From the NCBI GenBank assembly GCA_014529385.2, contig CM043958.1, positions 84,023,025 to 84,085,024 of the forward strand: DNA of 62,000 bases, written 5' to 3'. The DNA comes from Adiantum capillus-veneris (lineage: Eukaryota > Streptophyta > Polypodiopsida > Polypodiales > Pteridaceae). A program made the position numbers and the translations under genes. This document shows, one piece after another, positions 44,805 to 56,956 of this stretch (positions are counted from its first letter, which is position 1; every line of letters starts with the position of its first letter). The notes under the pieces were generated by a model, which ran no database searches, was not told where the DNA came from, and was given only the letters and a program-made list of their open reading frames with translations.

Positions 44805-46490
44805 CTAATGAGCATAGAGAGAGTACTTAATTTGAGAAAGCAACATAGTACTTTACACCTAGCTAATTTGGCATTTACAATACTTGAAAAGAGAGAGAAA
44901 TAGAACAATTAACAACAGTTGAAGACTGGATTTACATGGAGCCAGTCCCCCCTCCATAAAGGCTTTGTATTATAGATTCTCCCATCAAAGGTGACTTTTG
45001 TACAATACAATTCTTGTGTTCCTTGACAAAACTTGCTGGTGCAATGAAGATGGAAGCCTCATGCACCAAATTATGCTTGAAAAACACACCTAGTGTCCCT
45101 AGCCTCAGTCCCAAGACCTCACATACCTTCAAAAATGGTGAGAGCTAGTAGGGAATGAGGATAGATTGAGAGGAAGAAGATGTACCTTACGAGAAAGAAG
45201 TATTCTCCTCACATAATCACTCTAATAGCATAGCTTAGCTTAGTAATTATCATGGTAGAGGAGGTGAGCATGCCATTGAAGCTTGGCTCTTGGTTGAATT
45301 TTCATTCCAGAGCCAAGAGTTGTTGGCATGTAGGCCTCTACTTATCAATGCTTGGAGAAGGAGATGGAGTTCTTCATGAGTTGTGTGTGTGTGTGTGTAG
45401 CAATGTTAGACAAAAAATGCAACCTTCTCTCCCATCTTGGTCAACCCCTCTTGCTATTTAATCATGATGGACTCCCATTGGCTCCTGCATAGCTTAGCCA
45501 ATCACAATTTAGAAGCATAATTGATAGCCTTGTGACATGTGTCCTCGTTTCCCCTTTTGTGAGAGCTTTATCATTTAAACTCTCATTGGACCTTTTAGTC
45601 TTGTGGCCAATAGGAATCAAGCAAGCCATTGGGTTGTTGGATGCTTATTAGACCCCTTGGTAGACTATCCAATAGTCTTCTAGGAGCTTAATTTCTATTG
45701 GTTCTTCTATCAAGCATTTTCAAATTGCTTAGAATGATTTTACTCTAGCCTAATTCTCATTGGTCCACCTCTATGTCCATTCAATAGGATTTAAGGAAAG
45801 ATTGGGGGTAACTGGCCTAGGAGTCTGCCATGTATCCAGTATTCCCTCTAGGGAAGCTTTGGAGTGTGTGTGTTTCTCTCTCCTCCCATACTCTTAGGGC
45901 TTGCCCCCTCCTTGGTAGGGATGTGGGAAGACTTTTGAGTCTTCCCTCCACCATCCAATTTTCCCAGCTTTGACCATTTGGACTTTTCAATTAAAGTTTT
46001 GGAACCTTAGCCTATGGAAGTCTTACTGGAGCTAAACCTTAGGTCTTTTAAGCTCTAGTGATGCACATTTCTCTTTTGCAGATTGCCTCCCTTTGGATCC
46101 CTGTTTTCTCTCCTTTGGATCCCTGCAGAGACCGTCTGGCAGCCTTACCAATATTCTAGCTTTTACTTCCCTGGTAAGTTTCCCATATTAAATGATCAGT
46201 TTAACATGAGAAAATCATTTGGGAGAGTTAGATATTAGTTTTATGACATTATCTCTCTTGAAATCATAGCCGTCCTCGAGTATGAGGTAGAGAAGATAAA
46301 GCCTAATCGTTACTCCGTTTGCTAGCGGGTAGAGGATCCCTATTTTACCATATGACACTGTTTCAAGATGGATGACTGGTCCATTTGGTGCTTGAGAACC
46401 TTAGCTGTCACGCAAGCATGTCTGCACATTAGTCTATATCAAATCTTCCATAGTAGAGTGAAAAAGTCTACGTGGTGTTCGGGAGACACC
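44805..46490 (-). mobile_element. Truncated gypsy A-family LTR plus adjacent 3' untranslated region
   Basis: About 44805-46195 matches, with gaps, the LTRs of gypsy A, including the words for GATGCAATGAAGATGGAA and CCTCAGTCCCAAG. 46200-46490 matches the gypsy A sequence internal to its 3' LTR (20890-21190). It therefore spans LTR and interior and is a truncated element end, not a solo LTR. It is more diverged than the two gypsy A LTRs are from each other and lacks their long (TG)n expansion. Confidence 0.75.
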
Positions 46491-46556
46491 ACTTTTTGGT
46501 ACCACCAATACATGCTTTGACCCCTATCTCTTTCTACTTCTCTCTCTCTCCCTTAA

Positions 46557-47878
46557 CACTAGGTTGGTAACCTAACAAGACATAAAAGTGTCCTTTCAGG
46601 GTTTTGAAAAAAACCTCCAAAACCATAGTAGATCCACTCATTTTGTAAAATCCTTTCATGAGGTTATAGTTCAAGGCCTACTACCCATGGAAAAAATAAG
46701 AAACTTGTACAATTTCTCATATTTTGGTCACACCAAGCCTTCAAAGTTGATGGACCAGTACATTTTCATCAAAACAATCATTTCTTACGTTTTGTTGCAT
46801 AAAAATAAGATTAGGGATTTTTGTAGGACTTGAGATAAATTCCCTAGTTAACTTCAATGGGTTGATGATCAGAACATATGATTGCTTCTCACTCACTATT
46901 TTTTGTTTTGCCAAAAGAAATAGGTACAAAAAAGTTGAATTTTTACCATTCTGCAAACCTATCATCAAAGTTTCTATAGCCACGCTCAATACAAATAATA
47001 TATGCATGTTTTCTTAGTTCCCTATTGTCCTTTAGGTTCATAAGGAGCCATGGAGCATCTCAAAAGAATAATACATCTCTTACCAAGGGGAATCTTGGGG
47101 ACAAAGATGAAGTGCTCAATACAGCAAACATGAAAAAAATGGGTTCAACATTATGAGTTGTAGAATCCTATAGAAATTATTCAATATCTAGCCAAATTTG
47201 ATCCTTATGACTAGATATGGTTACTACCTACAAAATGCATGTAGTTTTCACAAGAAACTGACAATATTGAAAAAGCTATACTTGATATACTAGAATGTTT
47301 CGTTTTCTTCTATAATTGAAAAAATCAACCATCGTTGTCTACTACGCAAAATAGGGTATTAGGTGCCCCAAAACTCAAGGAATATTAGCTTTATGTTACA
47401 ATATGCGACATAGAAAATCAAAACTACATTTGGATATCATGAAAGCCACCAAAAAAATCATAGATAAGCTAAAATTGGCTAAAAAACAGGAGTTGACAAT
47501 TTTTGTAATTTGGTCATAACTTACAACTTTAACATTTATTTCTTCGTAGAAGCATCAGGACATGTTGAGTACTACTAAAGATAGTTCTCTAGCATTATAG
47601 ACCTCACAAACATGAATTCTAGAGTGGTATAGTTGCAAAAAGTTGAAAAAAGCCAAAAACAGAACCCGTTTTTTCACATAGTTTAGGTTGTGAAATGTTG
47701 TGCAAGGACAAGGTTAAAGATGGAATTGATATTCCAAAAAAATGTTGAGTTTTTTTCAGCTCATGAGACAACTTTCTAAACAGATAGCATCTCAAAATCC
47801 ATTTTGAAACTCTTAACATAATTCAAGGAAAATGGTCACTTTACAGGACATAAAAAGTGTCCCATTACCAACCTAGTG
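46557..47878 (-). mobile_element. 1.32-kb TIR DNA element, unit 1
   Basis: It starts CACTAGGTTGGTAA and ends TTACCAACCTAGTG, with TTAA on both sides (46553-46556 and 47879-47882). Just inside each tip is the near-palindrome GGACA-YTTTTWA-TGTCC in opposite order. The interior is AT-rich. Two short minus-strand frames (47007-46741 and 47819-47619) are conserved in unit 2, but no transposase domain is recognisable, so it is probably non-autonomous. CACTA at the tip recalls the CACTA superfamily, but a TTAA duplication does not fit that group, so the superfamily is undecided. Confidence 0.8.
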
Positions 47879-47882
47879 TTAA

Positions 47883-48242
47883 CCAATAATACTTCACTTG
47901 AACTATTTACTTCTCCTTAGACCTCCTCCTTATACTCTCTAAATTCCATAAAATATGACTTATAAAACCTTTCCCTTCTAGCACAAAAATTCCCTATAAC
48001 TACTTGATTCAATTACACTTGTGGGACCGCATCCTTGTTGGGATATTGTGGATTACACTAGTTTTTTTGACCCTGTCTTCCTAGATTCTCTAAGGTATGG
48101 CCCTTACCCTATATAACGTCATGTGGTACACATTACTTAATACCTCCTAACATAACACTTATTTATGCACGCCTCCTAATTGAGAGGTCTACTTGATTGT
48201 GCTGACAACCTGCTCTGCAAAACTTTAAAAATACCCCCGCCC

Positions 48243-48278
<36 letters not shown>

Positions 48279-48626
48279 CAAGCCCTAGCTCCCTCAGTAA
48301 GCTCTCTGCTACGTCGACCTCCCCCTGGGCGAGGGGCTGCCTTGCGGGGGGTTCCGGCTACAACCAGTGCTGCCCTTCTCCAGTCCAGTCGCCCTGCCCA
48401 TCACCTGTCACGCTGTGGCTTCAGTAGCACCAATGTCCATTGTAACTCGTGCTTGCCAATTTCAAACTTTCCAAATACAACAAGACAACAATAGCTGAGT
48501 GCAGCTATGGCGGTATGCGAGCTTCCATTCTCGTGCATTTTCTAGGGCAGACTCTGCTATGGAGAGTGAAGACCAGGAAGAAACAACATTATTCTCATGT
48601 ATTCCTGCGGAGGTATCACTGCTGCC

Positions 48627-48667
<41 letters not shown>

Positions 48668-48888
48668 GGAAACCCTAGCCACGTTCTCGCCCCGACCAGA
48701 CCTCGTCACGACCAGCCCTCCTCTCTGTTCTCCATTTTCCATTTTCCACACCTCCAAAATTACAGAGTCAACTATTAAACCATTAAAAGGCCTTTCCCAC
48801 CCCCTTGGGTCATCTAAACAAGTCATGGCTACTCGTGGCTACTCGGGCCTCATCCCGTGGCAAGCTTACTTTCGTAGGGGTTGTAGCA
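47883..48888. other. Spacer with CT arrays upstream of the coiled-coil gene
   Basis: C-run and (CT)n at 48239-48278 and (CT)n at 48632-48664. The sequence AAACCCTAG at 48670-48678 matches the telo-box found in many plant promoters. It may form the 5' region of the ORF at 48889, but this is inference. Confidence 0.5.
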
Positions 48889-49535
48889 ATGCCCCCGAAG
48901 CAGGACAGCATCATTGGTCTTCGAAATGAAGTCAAAAAGCTTTGCAAAGAGAATGAGGAGTTGAAGCAAAGATTTGTTGCCATAGAGATGCGGCTTGCCG
49001 CAATGGAAAACTACAAGAAAGAAGAGATGGAAGTCAAGCTCTATAAAACAAAGGCGGAAGTGGAGACAATACTCACAAAGGAGGTGAAAACTCAAGTGCA
49101 CGAGGTAATCCTTCGCAAGGTAGAAGACCGTGTGGCATCCACGCTACGCGAGCGACAACGACAAGAGGACATCTCCCTCAACGTTCACATCGACGGGCTC
49201 CCAAGTGACTGGAAAGGGGAGGGGGATCTCACTCACGAGTGCTTTGCCCGTATCCAAGCAATAACCCACTTGGTACAATGGGATCCAACAACAATCACAT
49301 CTCTTACACATGAGCATCGCACCAACCATGCAATCCTCACTTTCAAGACCAAAGTAGATCAAATCAAACTCCTTGAGCAATCAAGGCTTCTCAAGGATAC
49401 TAAAATTTGGTTTGCAGAAGATCTCACACCCGTCCAGCTCAAACAAAAAAAAGACAGAACTCCAGAAGATGCGAGAAGCACGCACAACAGGGAAATGGGT
49501 AGTCTATCGAGGAGGGAAAGCCATTATTTAGGAGT
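48889..49535 (+). pseudogene. LINE ORF1-like protein: coiled coil plus RRM-like domain, one frameshift
   Basis: ATG 48889 opens MPPKQDSIIGLRNEVKKL, followed by a strongly heptad-like coiled coil to about residue 90 (NEELKQRFVAIEMRLAAME). A globular part follows with the order typical of L1-type ORF1 or gag-like RRM domains of non-LTR elements. Its segments are NVHIDGLPSDW, HAILTFKTKVDQIKLLEQSR and DTKIWFAEDLTPVQL. After the A-run at about 49443-49451 a one-base shift occurs. In the alternative frame the expected end GKWVVYRGGKAII is found, stopping near 49526. An upstream start at 48805 is not ATG, so I chose 48889. Such proteins bind element RNA. No ORF2 endonuclease/RT follows, so this is either a dead 5' fragment or a separated gene. 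Confidence 0.7.
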
Positions 49536-49679
49536 TTTAAACTCCCAAGCTGTCTCCCTCCTCACCTTCCCCTTCTTAGTTTTGTTCATTTTAGCTCTTC
49601 CTTTTGACACCTCTTTGGACCCTCAGTCCTTAATTGAAATGTATCGCATGATCCTCCCATTTAGAAGAACACACTTGTA

Positions 49680-49731
49680 ATGTTTTGATTTCGGTCCCAT
49701 GGTTCATATCTGACCTCCGCGGATGATAATT

Positions 49732-49781
<50 letters not shown>

Positions 49782-52438
49782 GCAATAACTTGGATGGACT
49801 GTAGCTAGTCTTTGCATCTACATTAAATTTATTTTAGATCCCTATCTAAAAAGAATTGAGTGGTGTGGATGGTTATGGACACTACCTGCTACCATCTAAA
49901 AAAAGGTGAGGGTAATTTTCCCTCACTTAGCCTTGAATCTCATTTCTTCTCTCTCATTTTGTGAGTTTGAGTTGTTGCTTGCTTTTGTTGACTTGTTGTC
50001 TACTATGGAAATCATTGAGAAGGGTGATTCTCCACAGGTTGGTGCCGTAGTCACACTGTATTGTTGATTATTGTGGCTATCGTTATAGTAAAAAAAAAAT
50101 CAGTGTGGTGTCTCTCTCATTAGCTTAATGTCTGATGATAGTGGTTTGCCATACCGGTTGAGGCCAAATTTTGGTTCCTTTTTTGGTTTGAAAAAGAAAA
50201 AAAACATCACTTGTTCTTAACTTGCTAATTTATTTCACTTTGGTTTTAAAGTATGTTCCATACTCTTTTAACACGTTGCAAATAATATTGATCTAGCTTG
50301 TTGGACGTTTTTTATGGTTATGCTCAAAGTGGTTATCTTGATTTTTTATGTCACCTTGGGAGTGATTGAGCAATGTGTGCTCCTTCCCAATGGTATCTTT
50401 CAATTTTTAAGTTATGGTTTTTGTGGGGTCTGATGGTAATTAAACTCATTCCTAGCGTCTCTATTGAAACAAAATAAATTGACAAAACTCTATGGCATCA
50501 TTTTTTCTTTGATAAGCTGAGTAGCTACCTTACTATACTTGATGGATGAAAAACTATATATGTTGTAACTTTTGCATGGATTTAAATATGGTTAAAATTT
50601 AACCTACTTAAACTTGCATGCCTACTACTAGATCACCCTATTATTGCATAAAGAAACTTAGCATAAACTTTTCCCCCAACTTGGACGTGTGTAGAAAACA
50701 AAATAAAAGCAGATGGTATATTTACCTAATACATTTTAGTATACAATGATTATCCACCCAATATATATTTTTGGATTGCATTTTAGTTATAATAAAAAAA
50801 GAGATTTCCAACCTCTATTACTTTATTATTTTTTACTACATGGTATATGTTTTTATGGTTTCTCTGGATATAAGGGAATCTTAGCCAGCTTTTATGGCTA
50901 CTAGGATTAACCTTGGGAACTCTCGTTTATGTTGATTTTTTAGTGTTTGCTAGATTTATTGATACTAATGGATCTCAACATAATTATTGAAGGGTATTGT
51001 TGAGATGGTCACTTAATGTTAGGGCTTTGGCTTATCAATTGGTTAAAAAGGCATTAGAAATGTTATTTCTGAACTATGGCCTAATTTTAGGCTCATCTTG
51101 GAAACTTGTACAATAGTTGAAGACATACTATAAGTTGAATAAAAGGATGGCTAGATATTCGAGGATCTATTCCTTTCTTTGAAAACGGAAATGGAAGCTT
51201 CATTTACTTTACAAAAACATTTGGATCAGAAGGGGTGATGCCCTTTTGATCACAATTTAAAATACAAAAGAAAAAAATTTAAATATTTTGGGATACTTTC
51301 ACATATGACTCTAAATATAATTATGAAAAAGGGGAAAAGAACATTTGGATCAAAAGGGGTGATGGCCTTCTGATAAAAAATTATTATAAAATACAAAAGA
51401 ATAAAATTAAATATTATGGGGAGATACTTTACATTGCTTTGGTCACATTTTTGGATCAGAAAGGGTAACGGCTTGTTTTTTTAATTTGGAAAAGAGAGAC
51501 ATAGCGTTTAAAACATCAAGCCAATCACCTTCTACAAGGATGTTTCAATACTATCCACTACTTGGTACTTTAAAGGATGGTTAGTGTAAGTCAAAAAGTT
51601 GTTAATAAGTAGGACATGGATAACAACTGAAAGGTTTGTTAATACCTATAATACGTATTCAAGGCTAACAAATATGTTGTCTTGTTTATATGAATGCAAC
51701 TGAGAAGTTTTTTGACTTTGCTACTGTCTCACTGAAGAACCTACCTTCTATACTTTAAAGAAAAAAACTCTTTCAACCTATCTATTGTAAAAAAAAACTG
51801 GAATGATATTTCATTCTTACTTGAATGTACAAAAATGAATCAAAGATTGAGTCATTTTTGTGCTAATTATTGTCCTTAGTCTAAAGCCAACTCTCTTTTG
51901 AACTGTTGAGTTCTTTTGTCTATAAGTATTAGTTTAAAAACAACAACACACACGTCCTAAACACAAGGTTTTCCCAGTTTGCTGGGTGACCAAGACGCTG
52001 GTTTTAGATATAGATTGATGTATACTGCTTTGATGGACCTATTGTCTATAATTATTATTTAGGTTGACTTGTCTTAGGAGGTCCATTATAGACTATAGGT
52101 TGGACTCTTTGGACTTTGCTAGTTTTAAGGTTGCACGTTAATCCAAAATTACTTTCCCTTGTTCTAACTAATTTTTCAGGTCCAAACTAAATACAAGAAT
52201 TTCTTGAATGAGGGTTATTCATGAACCTTTGAAACATACAAAGATTATGGAAAATACGATACTTAATGGACCACCCAATACATAAACCCTCTTCTCCCAG
52301 AACTAGGCCTTTTTTTGATAGGAAAGCAAAAAATAAAAAGATTACCTATCTCAAATAAATACAACTAACCTCTCACTCTTTTGTTACAGGCTGTATCCCT
52401 TTTCCAAGGACTTGAGTTAGCTTCATAACCTCTTTTTA
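49680..52438. other. AT-rich non-coding stretch
   Basis: 2.7 kb without a supportable gene. It contains a (CT)n at about 49735-49777. An imperfect repeat of ACATTTGGATCA-AA-GGGGTGATG occurs at about 51218-51242 and 51338-51366, with a weaker third copy near 51450. Splice-acceptor-like TTTTGTTACAG stands at 52380-52390. Confidence 0.6.
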
Positions 52439-53463
52439 TTGCTAGTTCCCTTAATCTTCAATAGCAATCTGGATGCATCACAACTTATACATGATTCTGC
52501 CCTAATTGCTGACAAGAATTCTTCTATCTTACACATGTTGTCCTTCAATGATTGTGTCAAAATTTTGGCTACTCTTGACAAAGATCCTGAGGATGGTGTG
52601 GTTATGATCTCACATTACATCTTCCAACTACAAGTATTAGCTCCACAAGATCTTGCTCATTTTTCTTCTTCTGGTGCCAAACTTGCCAATTTTCTCAAAA
52701 AGTTATGTGGGATTAATTTTTCTTTCCTTAGTACTCCAGCTACACCTATTGTCCCACAAACTAGTGGCCTCTTCTATAAAGATAGTGCTACTCTAGAAAC
52801 TATTAAAGAATTCCAAAAACACATGCACTCTTAGTGACCCTACCCTGCTAGAAATGGTCCCAAAGTTCTCTAAAGTGTTTCCCTTTCTACATGTCAAACA
52901 AATCAAAGTGGGATCCTTTGGATCTGACCATCAACTTTAAATTCTCCCTAACAAGGCCTTTTTAAAACCCATACTCAGTAAGACCTAGGTATACCTAGCT
53001 AATCTACCAGCTATTGTGGAAGATTGCCAACTCCAAATTCATAAAGGTGGCTAACAAAGGAGAGCTTATAAAGTCTTCTTTCAACCTCAATTTTATTGAT
53101 CAAGATAAATGTGCCTCCAATCCTGGCCTATATATCCACACTAAAGGCAATGTGGAGTTTTCCAATAGCAATCCTGACTTCTACACCGAATCAATATGGA
53201 ATGTCTATCGACCATATCTAAAATGTTCTTGTGAATTCCTCAGCCCTAAGGCAGCTTGTGACTCTAGCATTATGTGATTTGACCATTCTATCTGGTATAT
53301 TCTTAATCATTTAGAACAACTCTTCCCTAAGAAACCTATAGACTTTCATTTGTCCCTAATTTTCCCTTGGCTAGGCAGGCAAGCTAGATCCCTTGTTATT
53401 GAACAAATTTCTTTCAATGCTTTCATAAGTTCAATGCTTGACATCCTCAAGCAACATAAATAA
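52439..53463 (+). pseudogene. Unrecognised decayed coding sequence
   Basis: Three overlapping open stretches read in sequence. 52439-52834 (131 codons; DKDPEDGVVMISHYIFQLQV) is followed by a coding-like stretch in another frame to about 53020. Then 53014-53463 is open apart from one TGA at 53275-53277 (GLYIHTKGNVEFSNSNPDFY, LFPKKPIDFHLSLIFPWLGR). Codon use and the absence of low complexity make a once-real protein of about 340 residues likely. I recognise no domain. A TTACAG acceptor at 52385-52390 suggests it may be the last exon of a longer gene. Confidence 0.45.
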
Positions 53464-53572
53464 GATGAACAAGACCTATCTCACCACTTATACCAACTAC
53501 AAAGGAGTCAAAGTTGCCACTAGCCTTCTTAAACCTTGCATATATAGAAGATGATAATTCCCCTTCTCTAAA

Positions 53573-54893
53573 CACTAGGTTGGTAATGGGACACTTTTAT
53601 GTCCTGTTAAGTGACCATTTTCCTTGAATTTTGTCAAGAGTTTCAAAATTGATTTTGAGGTGCTATCTATCTAGAAAGTTGTCTCATGAGCTGAAAAAAA
53701 CTCGACATTTTTTTGGAATATCACTTCCATCTTTAACCTTGTCCTTGCACAACATTTCACAACCTAAACTGTGTGAAAAAACGGGTCCTGTTTTTTGCTT
53801 TTTCCAACCTTTTGCAACTATACCACTCTAGAATTCATTTTTGTGAGGTATATAATGCTAAAGAACTATCTTTAGTAGTCCTCAACATGTCCCGATGCTT
53901 CTAGGGAGAAATAAATATTAAAGTTGTAAGTTATGACCAAATTATAAAAATTATCAAATCCTGTTTTTTAGCCAATTTTAGCTCTTCTATGATTTTTTTG
54001 GTGGATTTCATGATATCCAAATGCATTTTTGATTTTCTATGTCGCATATTCTAACATAAAGCTAATATTCCTTGAGTTTTGGGGCACCTAATACCCTATT
54101 TTTCATAGTACACAATGATGGTTCATTTTTTCAATTATAGAAGAAAACGACACATTCTAGTATATCAAGTATAGCTTTTTCAATATTGTTAGTTTCTTGT
54201 GACAACTACATGCATTTTGTAGGTAGTAACCATATCTAGTCATAAGGATCAAATTTGGCTAGATATTGAATAGTTTCTATGGGATTCTACAACTCATAAT
54301 GTTGAACCCAGTTTTTTCATGTTTGCTGTATTTAGCACTTCATCTTTGTCCCCAAGATTCCCCTTGGTAAGAGATGTATTATTCTTTTGACATGCTCCAT
54401 GGCTCCCTATGAACATAAAGGACAATAGGGAACTAAGAAAACATGCATATATTATTTGTATTGAGTGTGGCTATAGAAACTTTGATGATAGGTTTGCAGA
54501 ATGGTAAAAATTCAACTTTTGTGTACCTATTTATTTTGGCAACACAAAAAATAGTGAGTGAGAAGCAATCATATGTTCTGATCACCAACCCATTGAAGTT
54601 AACTAGGGAATTTATCTCAAGTCCTACAAAAATCCCTAATCTTATTTTTATGCAACAAAACGTAAGAAATGACTGTTTTGATAAAAATGCACTGGTCCAT
54701 CAACTTTGGAGGCTTGGTGTGACCAAAAGATGAGAAATTTTAGAAGTTTCTTATTTTTTCCATGTGTAGTAGGCCTTGAACTATAACCTCATGAAAGGAT
54801 TTTACAAAATGAGTGGATCTACTATGGTTTTGGAGGTTTTTTTCAAAACACTGAAAGGACACTTTTATGTCCTGCTAGGTTACCAACCTAGTG
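53573..54893 (+). mobile_element. 1.32-kb TIR DNA element, unit 2 (inverted relative to unit 1)
   Basis: Its reverse complement matches unit 1 (46557-47878) along the whole length, with scattered changes. Tips are CACTAGGTTGGTAA and its complement, flanked by TAAA on the left and TTAA on the right. This is one mismatch from the TTAA duplication of unit 1. The frames 53631-53831 and 54443-54733 are the counterparts of those in unit 1. Confidence 0.8.
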
Positions 54894-55179
54894 TTAAAAG
54901 GCCAAACTCACTAACTACTCCCAACAGCTTTTTTACATCTTTTCTTACGCATGTCATATCTACTAGCTTCAATAGAGGAGAATCTTGAAGTTTTACTAGA
55001 GGAAAAGGAAGAAGTGCCCCTGACTCCATATGCCCCTCCCCCCTCCCCGGTCCCCGATTTTGAGAACAAAAACCCCGAGAGCTCCCGCGTGGCTTACGAA
55101 TCACTGCATGGTTTTTTCTTTGCACCGTCGAACCCTGCCAGGCAAGACGTGCGCCATGGTGGTCCTGTTGACTCCCCCC

Positions 55180-55470
55180 CCCCCCCCAATAGCCCGGTTT
55201 CATAAAATATTCTTGAGAGGTGCCCCCCGGTCGATGACTGCTTTCATGGTCGAGGTAACTTTAAATTTAACATCTTGAACAATTCAAATACTTTAAAAAA
55301 ATAATGTACAAAATCAAGTCCAACAATTTCATGGAATGGTTGAAATTTGACACTTTGATATTATCTAAAAACATTACAAATTTCATCAAGAGAGGGTACA
55401 TGAGATAAACTATTTCTTATGAAGACATCCTTTATTTTGCAAATTGATTTCTAGAGAAAAATCCAATTTT
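55180..55470 (-). pseudogene. Inverted partial copy: one TIR, 3' flank and last codons of the H3-like gene
   Basis: The reverse complement of 55250-55445 matches 43378-43570, the 3' flank of the H3-like pseudogene (shared words include TTTAAATTTAACA, AATGTACAAAATCAA and GATAAACTA.TTCTTATG). Beyond it, about 55445-55470 matches the last codons and end of that gene, and 55180-55262 matches the 43559 terminus of the TIR element. The rest of the histone-like gene is absent. A C-run of 14 lies at 55175-55190. Confidence 0.65.
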
Positions 55471-56909
55471 GCGAAGTTTGCAATCTTGCCAGGAAAGAAC
55501 TGGGCTTTTAGCTGTGAGAGTTTGTGAGAGAACTCCAAAAACTAAGTGAAGGAGTTATACCATAGATGCCATGAAGTCTAGGGTTTGGAAGGAATTGCAA
55601 TCAAATAAGCTCCACTCTTTCTCTCTTGCACTCACACACACAAAGAAAGAACACAAAAGAGAATATCAAAACAACACAAAGATGAAAACATCAAGGCTAT
55701 GGTCCTATCGTATCATGGGTAATATTGAAGGTTTATTAGATGAGTTAATGGCGTTTAATCTTTGCCAAAGAAAAATATTATACGCTGTTGAAAGTGTAAT
55801 TTACGGTTAGTCCATATGTTAATTGCAATAGATCGCACATAGTGTAAGTGATAGAAATCCAAATCATGTGGATTATTCATCTAGGATAACTCTAGTATAT
55901 GCAAAATGTAGATATGAGAGAAGTGAAGAGAAGAGAAGTTTTCCTCCCCATCCCTATTCTTTCCCGTACGCAATAAGGATACTTTGGCGAGAGATGTACC
56001 TATAGTCGGAAGAGATATACCTTGTGTACTAGTATTTCTTCACAAGAAGGTTGTTGATAGAGCATTGTTGCTTGAATGCCTTCAAGAGAAACAATTAAGA
56101 CACAAGAGAGACGGAGATAGGAGTACAGGTAGAAATAGTACAAGACGTGGATGTATAGGTTGGGCTTGGAGATGAAAAACAAAAATTAACAAAATAACAA
56201 AGCAAAAAAACACCTTACTTATCAACCTCTTCTAGAAAGTTTGCCAATTTGATGGAGATAGAAGACTTCGGGCTTGATTGATTGGAGTTGATGTTTACAA
56301 GGATGCCTTCAAATTTAGCTAGCCTTCCTCAAAGGCAAGTGTAGCGCTAAAGGCTAATTTGGCATGAATCCTCGCACTCCCTCTTGAATGATTTTCAAGA
56401 AAGAAGAGGTCCCCTTTTATAGGTGAAGGTAACCCCAAGGGTCACACAAGAAAGAGAAGAGCCAGTGTGAACATGAATTGACAAAGCTTGAAATGAGATG
56501 TCCTAGCATGATGTGGGAAAATTGGGGTCCACCATTTTGATCATATCTCCTCCGTGGCTCCAAATAAAGAAATAAAAATAGGGGTAAAATTTCAGCTTAT
56601 GAGCTACAACTCCCAATTGATATAGTTTTTTCAATTCGGATTGGAACCTTGTGTAAAAAATTCACCAAAATAGGATACCTTTCTGGCAGCAAAAGTCTTC
56701 TTGTGGTCCCTTAGCTTAGACTTCCACTTGATTCCAACGGACACCTCATGCAATATCAAAGCATGACATTGCCTCTTGACAAAGGTTTGTAAGCATCCTC
56801 TTAATAATGAATTAAAATGAGTGCATCTTTGAAAATCATGCAAGCTAGTATCCCACTAGAATTTGATCCTTCCTAGTAGCTATTAAAAGAAATATAAGAA
56901 ATATATGTA

Positions 56910-56956
<47 letters not shown>

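Noticed and set aside
44805-46490. Solo LTR of gypsy A
   Set aside because: The homology runs past the LTR boundary into internal 3' sequence, so it is a truncated element end.
46557-46563. Assignment of the 1.32-kb elements to the CACTA superfamily
   Set aside because: Only the tip resembles it. The flanking TTAA duplication does not fit the 3-bp rule, and no transposase is present.
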